Assembly: GCF_002105755.1 (NCBI RefSeq)
Contig: NZ_CP020821.1
Coordinates: 4,464,001 to 4,528,000, forward strand
Reading direction: 5' to 3'
DNA: 64,000 nucleotides
Source: Mycobacterium colombiense CECT 3035
GTDB lineage: Bacteria; Actinomycetota; Actinomycetes; Mycobacteriales; Mycobacteriaceae
This document shows positions 62,203 through 64,000 of the stretch, in pieces (within the stretch, counting starts at the first letter, position 1; each line of letters starts with the position of its first letter). A model generated the notes under the pieces. The model was not told the DNA's origin, did no database searches, and saw only the letters and a program-made list of their open reading frames with translations. The position numbers were made by a program, and so were the translations under genes.

Positions 62203-62487
62203 GTGAAGCCTTCCGATCTGCTCGATCAACTGGCCGCCGACCCCGCGGCCGGCCGCGGTTACGGCGAGCCCTACCAGACCCCGGACGGCACCACGATCAT
62301 CGTGGTCACCAAACCGCTGGGGGTGTTCGCCATCCGCGACGGGAAGGCCTCCTGGACCCCGGCCGTGGACGGCGGCCGGATCGCGCTGATCGGGGTGATC
62401 ACCGGCCTGCTGGCCGCGGTGATCGGCAGCCTGGCGGTGCTGCGGCAGCCGCCGTGGCCGCGCATTGTGATCAGGGACTATAGGTGA
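62203..62487 (+). CDS. Small single-helix membrane protein, function unknown
   Basis: 94 residues, unrecognised. N-terminal soluble part (KPSDLLDQLAADPAAGRGYG, a predicted beta-rich stretch TTIIVVTKPLGVFAIRDG) and one membrane helix near residues 63-82 (IALIGVITGLLAAVIGSLAVL), then a short basic tail. Start GTG at 62203 after GGAAGGGAG, spaced 9 bases. It diverges from bluB and its last 17 bases overlap the end of the convergent Rv0307c-like gene. The single C-terminal helix suggests tail anchoring. Confidence 0.6.
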   Translation: MKPSDLLDQLAADPAAGRGYGEPYQTPDGTTIIVVTKPLGVFAIRDGKASWTPAVDGGRIALIGVITGLLAAVIGSLAVLRQPPWPRIVIRDYR

Positions 62488-62953
62488 CCCCGACCGCGCG
62501 GAACACGTAGTCCGGCGGCATGTCGAACGCCAGCGACCGCCGCGGCAGGCCGCTGAGCACATCGTCGGGAATGGCGACCTTGTAGTGCAGCGACAGTTCG
62601 CCGCTGAATTTCTCATCCACCCGCGACACGTCGACGTCGACCTGCAGTCCGGTCGGCGAGATCTCCACCTGCGCCGCGCCGGTCTGCGGCGCGTTCCACC
62701 GCACGTTGACGGTCGGGCCGGCCAGCCGGGGCAGCATCGACAGCGTCGCGAGCACCCGCTCCGAGGTGAAGACCAGCGAGCCGGTGTAGCTCGCCACGCT
62801 GTGCGGCAGCCGCACACCGGGGATGGTGCCGCTGAATCGCCGGGTCACGGCGACGTAGTCGGCGAGGTACGTGATGCCCTCCGACTCGAGCTGCGCGTGC
62901 AGCTCGTCGGGCAGCTTGCCGATGCCGAACAACCTACGGACGAAGACGGCCAT
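62471..62953 (-). CDS. Conserved protein (Rv0307c-like), function unknown
   Basis: 160 residues, no catalytic motif recognised. Mostly beta-strand in outlook (LVFTSERVLATLSMLPRLAG, AQVEISPTGLQVDVDVSRVD), without signal peptide or membrane helix. Corresponds by sequence feel and position to Rv0307c, next to the PAP2 gene. ATG at 62953 (MAVFVRRLFGIGKLP). Divergent from the PAP2 gene with a 71-base gap and overlapping the preceding small gene tail to tail. Confidence 0.65.
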   Translation of the reverse strand: MAVFVRRLFGIGKLPDELHAQLESEGITYLADYVAVTRRFSGTIPGVRLPHSVASYTGSLVFTSERVLATLSMLPRLAGPTVNVRWNAPQTGAAQVEISPTGLQVDVDVSRVDEKFSGELSLHYKVAIPDDVLSGLPRRSLAFDMPPDYVFRAVGVTYSP

Positions 62954-63024
62954 ATCGACAGTATGACCGCGCTTGTCGACGGGTGCAGCGGGTCGAGCGG
63001 CGACGCAGCTGGTATCGGTTGGTT

Positions 63025-63702
63025 ATGACTCGCCCGAGGACGCCGGTGGCGGTGTGGATCGCGGTGGTGGCAGCCGTCGTGTACGCGGTGACGTGGGCGG
63101 GCTACTGCCGGCACTGGACCTGGATGTACCGGATGGACTGGTCGTTGCTGAACGCGGCCCGCGACGTTGCGCTCAAACATCCGCTGTGGCCGCGGTTTTG
63201 GGAAGCCGTGTCGTATGCGCTGGGTCCGGTCCCGATGTCGGTGCTGGGCATCGCGATGACGGTGTTGGCGCTGGTGGTGCGCAATCCGCGGGCCGCGCTG
63301 GTGCTGGTCCTGGCGTGCGGGCCGCTCAACGAATTCGTGACCGCCGGGGCCAAGGCCCTGGTCAACCGGCCCCGTCCGGCGACGATGCTGGTCGCCGCGC
63401 CGTCCACGTCGTTCCCGTCCGGGCATGCGCTGGAGGCCACGGCGGCCCTACTCGCGGTGTTGTGCTTTTTCTTCCCGATGATGAACCGGTTGATCCGCGG
63501 CGTGGCGGTCGCGGTGGTGGCGGCCGCGCTGCTGACGGTCGGCATCTCCCGGGTGGCGCTAAACGTGCACTATCCATCCGACGTACTGGCCGGCTGGTCG
63601 CTGGGTTACCTGTATTTCCTGTTGTGCCTCTGGGTTTTTCGGCCCCCGATCGGGCCGTCCGCCCGCCCGCGGCGTGAGTCCGAGAGCGCCACCGTGCCCT
63701 AA
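63025..63702 (+). CDS. PAP2-type membrane phosphatase (Rv0308-like)
   Basis: 225-residue membrane protein with the three-part PAP2 active site: KALVNRPRPATM (K-x6-RP), PSGHALEA (PSGH) and SRVALNVHYPSDVLAGW (SR-x5-H-x3-D). About six helices. Likely removes phosphate from a lipid such as undecaprenyl pyrophosphate, phosphatidic acid or a phosphorylated prenyl sugar, on the outer face of the membrane. ATG at 63025; the longer open frame begins within the divergent promoter. Followed 90 bases later by an exported YkuD-type gene, suggesting a cell-envelope role. Confidence 0.85.
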   Translation: MTRPRTPVAVWIAVVAAVVYAVTWAGYCRHWTWMYRMDWSLLNAARDVALKHPLWPRFWEAVSYALGPVPMSVLGIAMTVLALVVRNPRAALVLVLACGPLNEFVTAGAKALVNRPRPATMLVAAPSTSFPSGHALEATAALLAVLCFFFPMMNRLIRGVAVAVVAAALLTVGISRVALNVHYPSDVLAGWSLGYLYFLLCLWVFRPPIGPSARPRRESESATVP

Positions 63703-63792
63703 CGACGCTGTCCCGGTGCACATTTGGTCACGGCGCGGTGACCGAACCGGGGCTAAAGCTTTACTTGACCCTGACGATGTGCCCGTTTGACG

Positions 63793-64000
63793 ATGGAGGG
63801 CATGCACCGACTGCTCACTTCATGGTGCGCCGCGGCGGGCGTAATCTTCGCCTCGGTGGTGCTGGCGCCCATCAGTGCCGCCGCCGGCGCTCCCTGGTTC
63901 GCGAACGCGGTCGGCAATGCGACCCAGGTGGTTTCGGTGGTGAGCACCGGCGGTTCGAACGCGACCATGGAGATCTTCCAGCGCACCGGCACCGGTTGGC
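63793..64000 (+). CDS. Exported YkuD/L,D-transpeptidase-like protein, N-terminal part (Rv0309-like)
   Basis: The first 69 residues before the window ends. MEGMHRLLTSWCAAAGVIFA and the following hydrophobic stretch to SAAAGA form a Sec signal peptide, with cleavage likely near residue 31. The mature part begins APWFANAVGNATQVVSVVST, nearly as in Rv0309, whose C-terminal part is a YkuD-type domain with a catalytic Cys; that region lies beyond the window. ATG at 63793 is used; ATG at 63802 is possible. Confidence 0.8.
   Translation, partial: MEGMHRLLTSWCAAAGVIFASVVLAPISAAAGAPWFANAVGNATQVVSVVSTGGSNATMEIFQRTGTGW

Noticed and set aside
1..64000. CRISPR arrays, insertion sequences, prophage or attachment sites
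   Set aside because: No regular repeats, transposase, integrase or phage-like proteins were found on either strand.

Overview
The window is high-GC mycobacterial chromosome. PE/PPE/Esx genes, a complete ESX-3 locus, stand-alone fadD/fadE genes and gene order that largely follows the Mycobacterium tuberculosis stretch Rv0248c to Rv0309 all point to a slow-growing Mycobacterium. The extra zinc-starvation ribosomal cluster next to ESX-3 fits a relative of the M. avium complex, but species cannot be fixed from the sequence alone. Comparisons with M. tuberculosis are from memory of gene order and proteins, not from a search.

Layout. 1-1.7 kb: the start of a succinate dehydrogenase operon (flavoprotein cut by the window edge, membrane anchor, small upstream gene, all minus). 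1.8-3.1 kb: an isocitrate-lyase-like enzyme convergent with a stress-type Hsp20. 3.3-15.6 kb: nitrate/nitrite assimilation: nirB-nirD, a sirohydrochlorin chelatase for siroheme, a HemD-winged-helix regulator resembling NnaR, two NarK-type transporters, with a PxpB/PxpC pair, a Tat-exported iron-siderophore binding protein and a TetR regulator between them. 15.7-24.9 kb: PolD2-like primase-polymerase, fadD2, a ribbon-helix-helix-like protein, a small secreted Gly/Trp-rich protein, fadE6, a hydrolase, two more regulators/enzymes. 24.9-33.6 kb: a membrane protein, a tandemly duplicated two-gene acyltransferase cassette, a TetR regulator and an MpaB-like protein.

33.6-42.7 kb is a zinc-starvation island: Zur-like boxes precede a PPE-permease-TIGR03943 operon, a minus-strand operon of zinc-independent ribosomal proteins (L28, L33, S14, S18) ending in a Cys-rich protein, and a divergent CobW-like protein with L31 type B. 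A methyltransferase and a second PPE follow, each broken by one missing C. 42.8-57.8 kb is ESX-3 (eccA3-eccB3-eccC3-PE5-PPE4-esxG-esxH-espG3-eccD3-mycP3-eccE3), preceded by one Zur-like and two IdeR-like boxes, which matches its known role in iron and zinc acquisition. 57.8-64 kb: hydrolase, trans-aconitate methyltransferase, sulfatase, BluB-like enzyme, two small proteins, a PAP2 phosphatase and the start of an exported YkuD-type protein.

The strongest oddities are a mycosin-3 whose expected catalytic Ser is Gly, an EsxH lacking one of its zinc-ligand His residues, the duplicated acyltransferase cassette (with a perfect CRP-type site before the second copy), paired inverted repeats before nirB and narK3, and the two single-base frameshifts just upstream of ESX-3.
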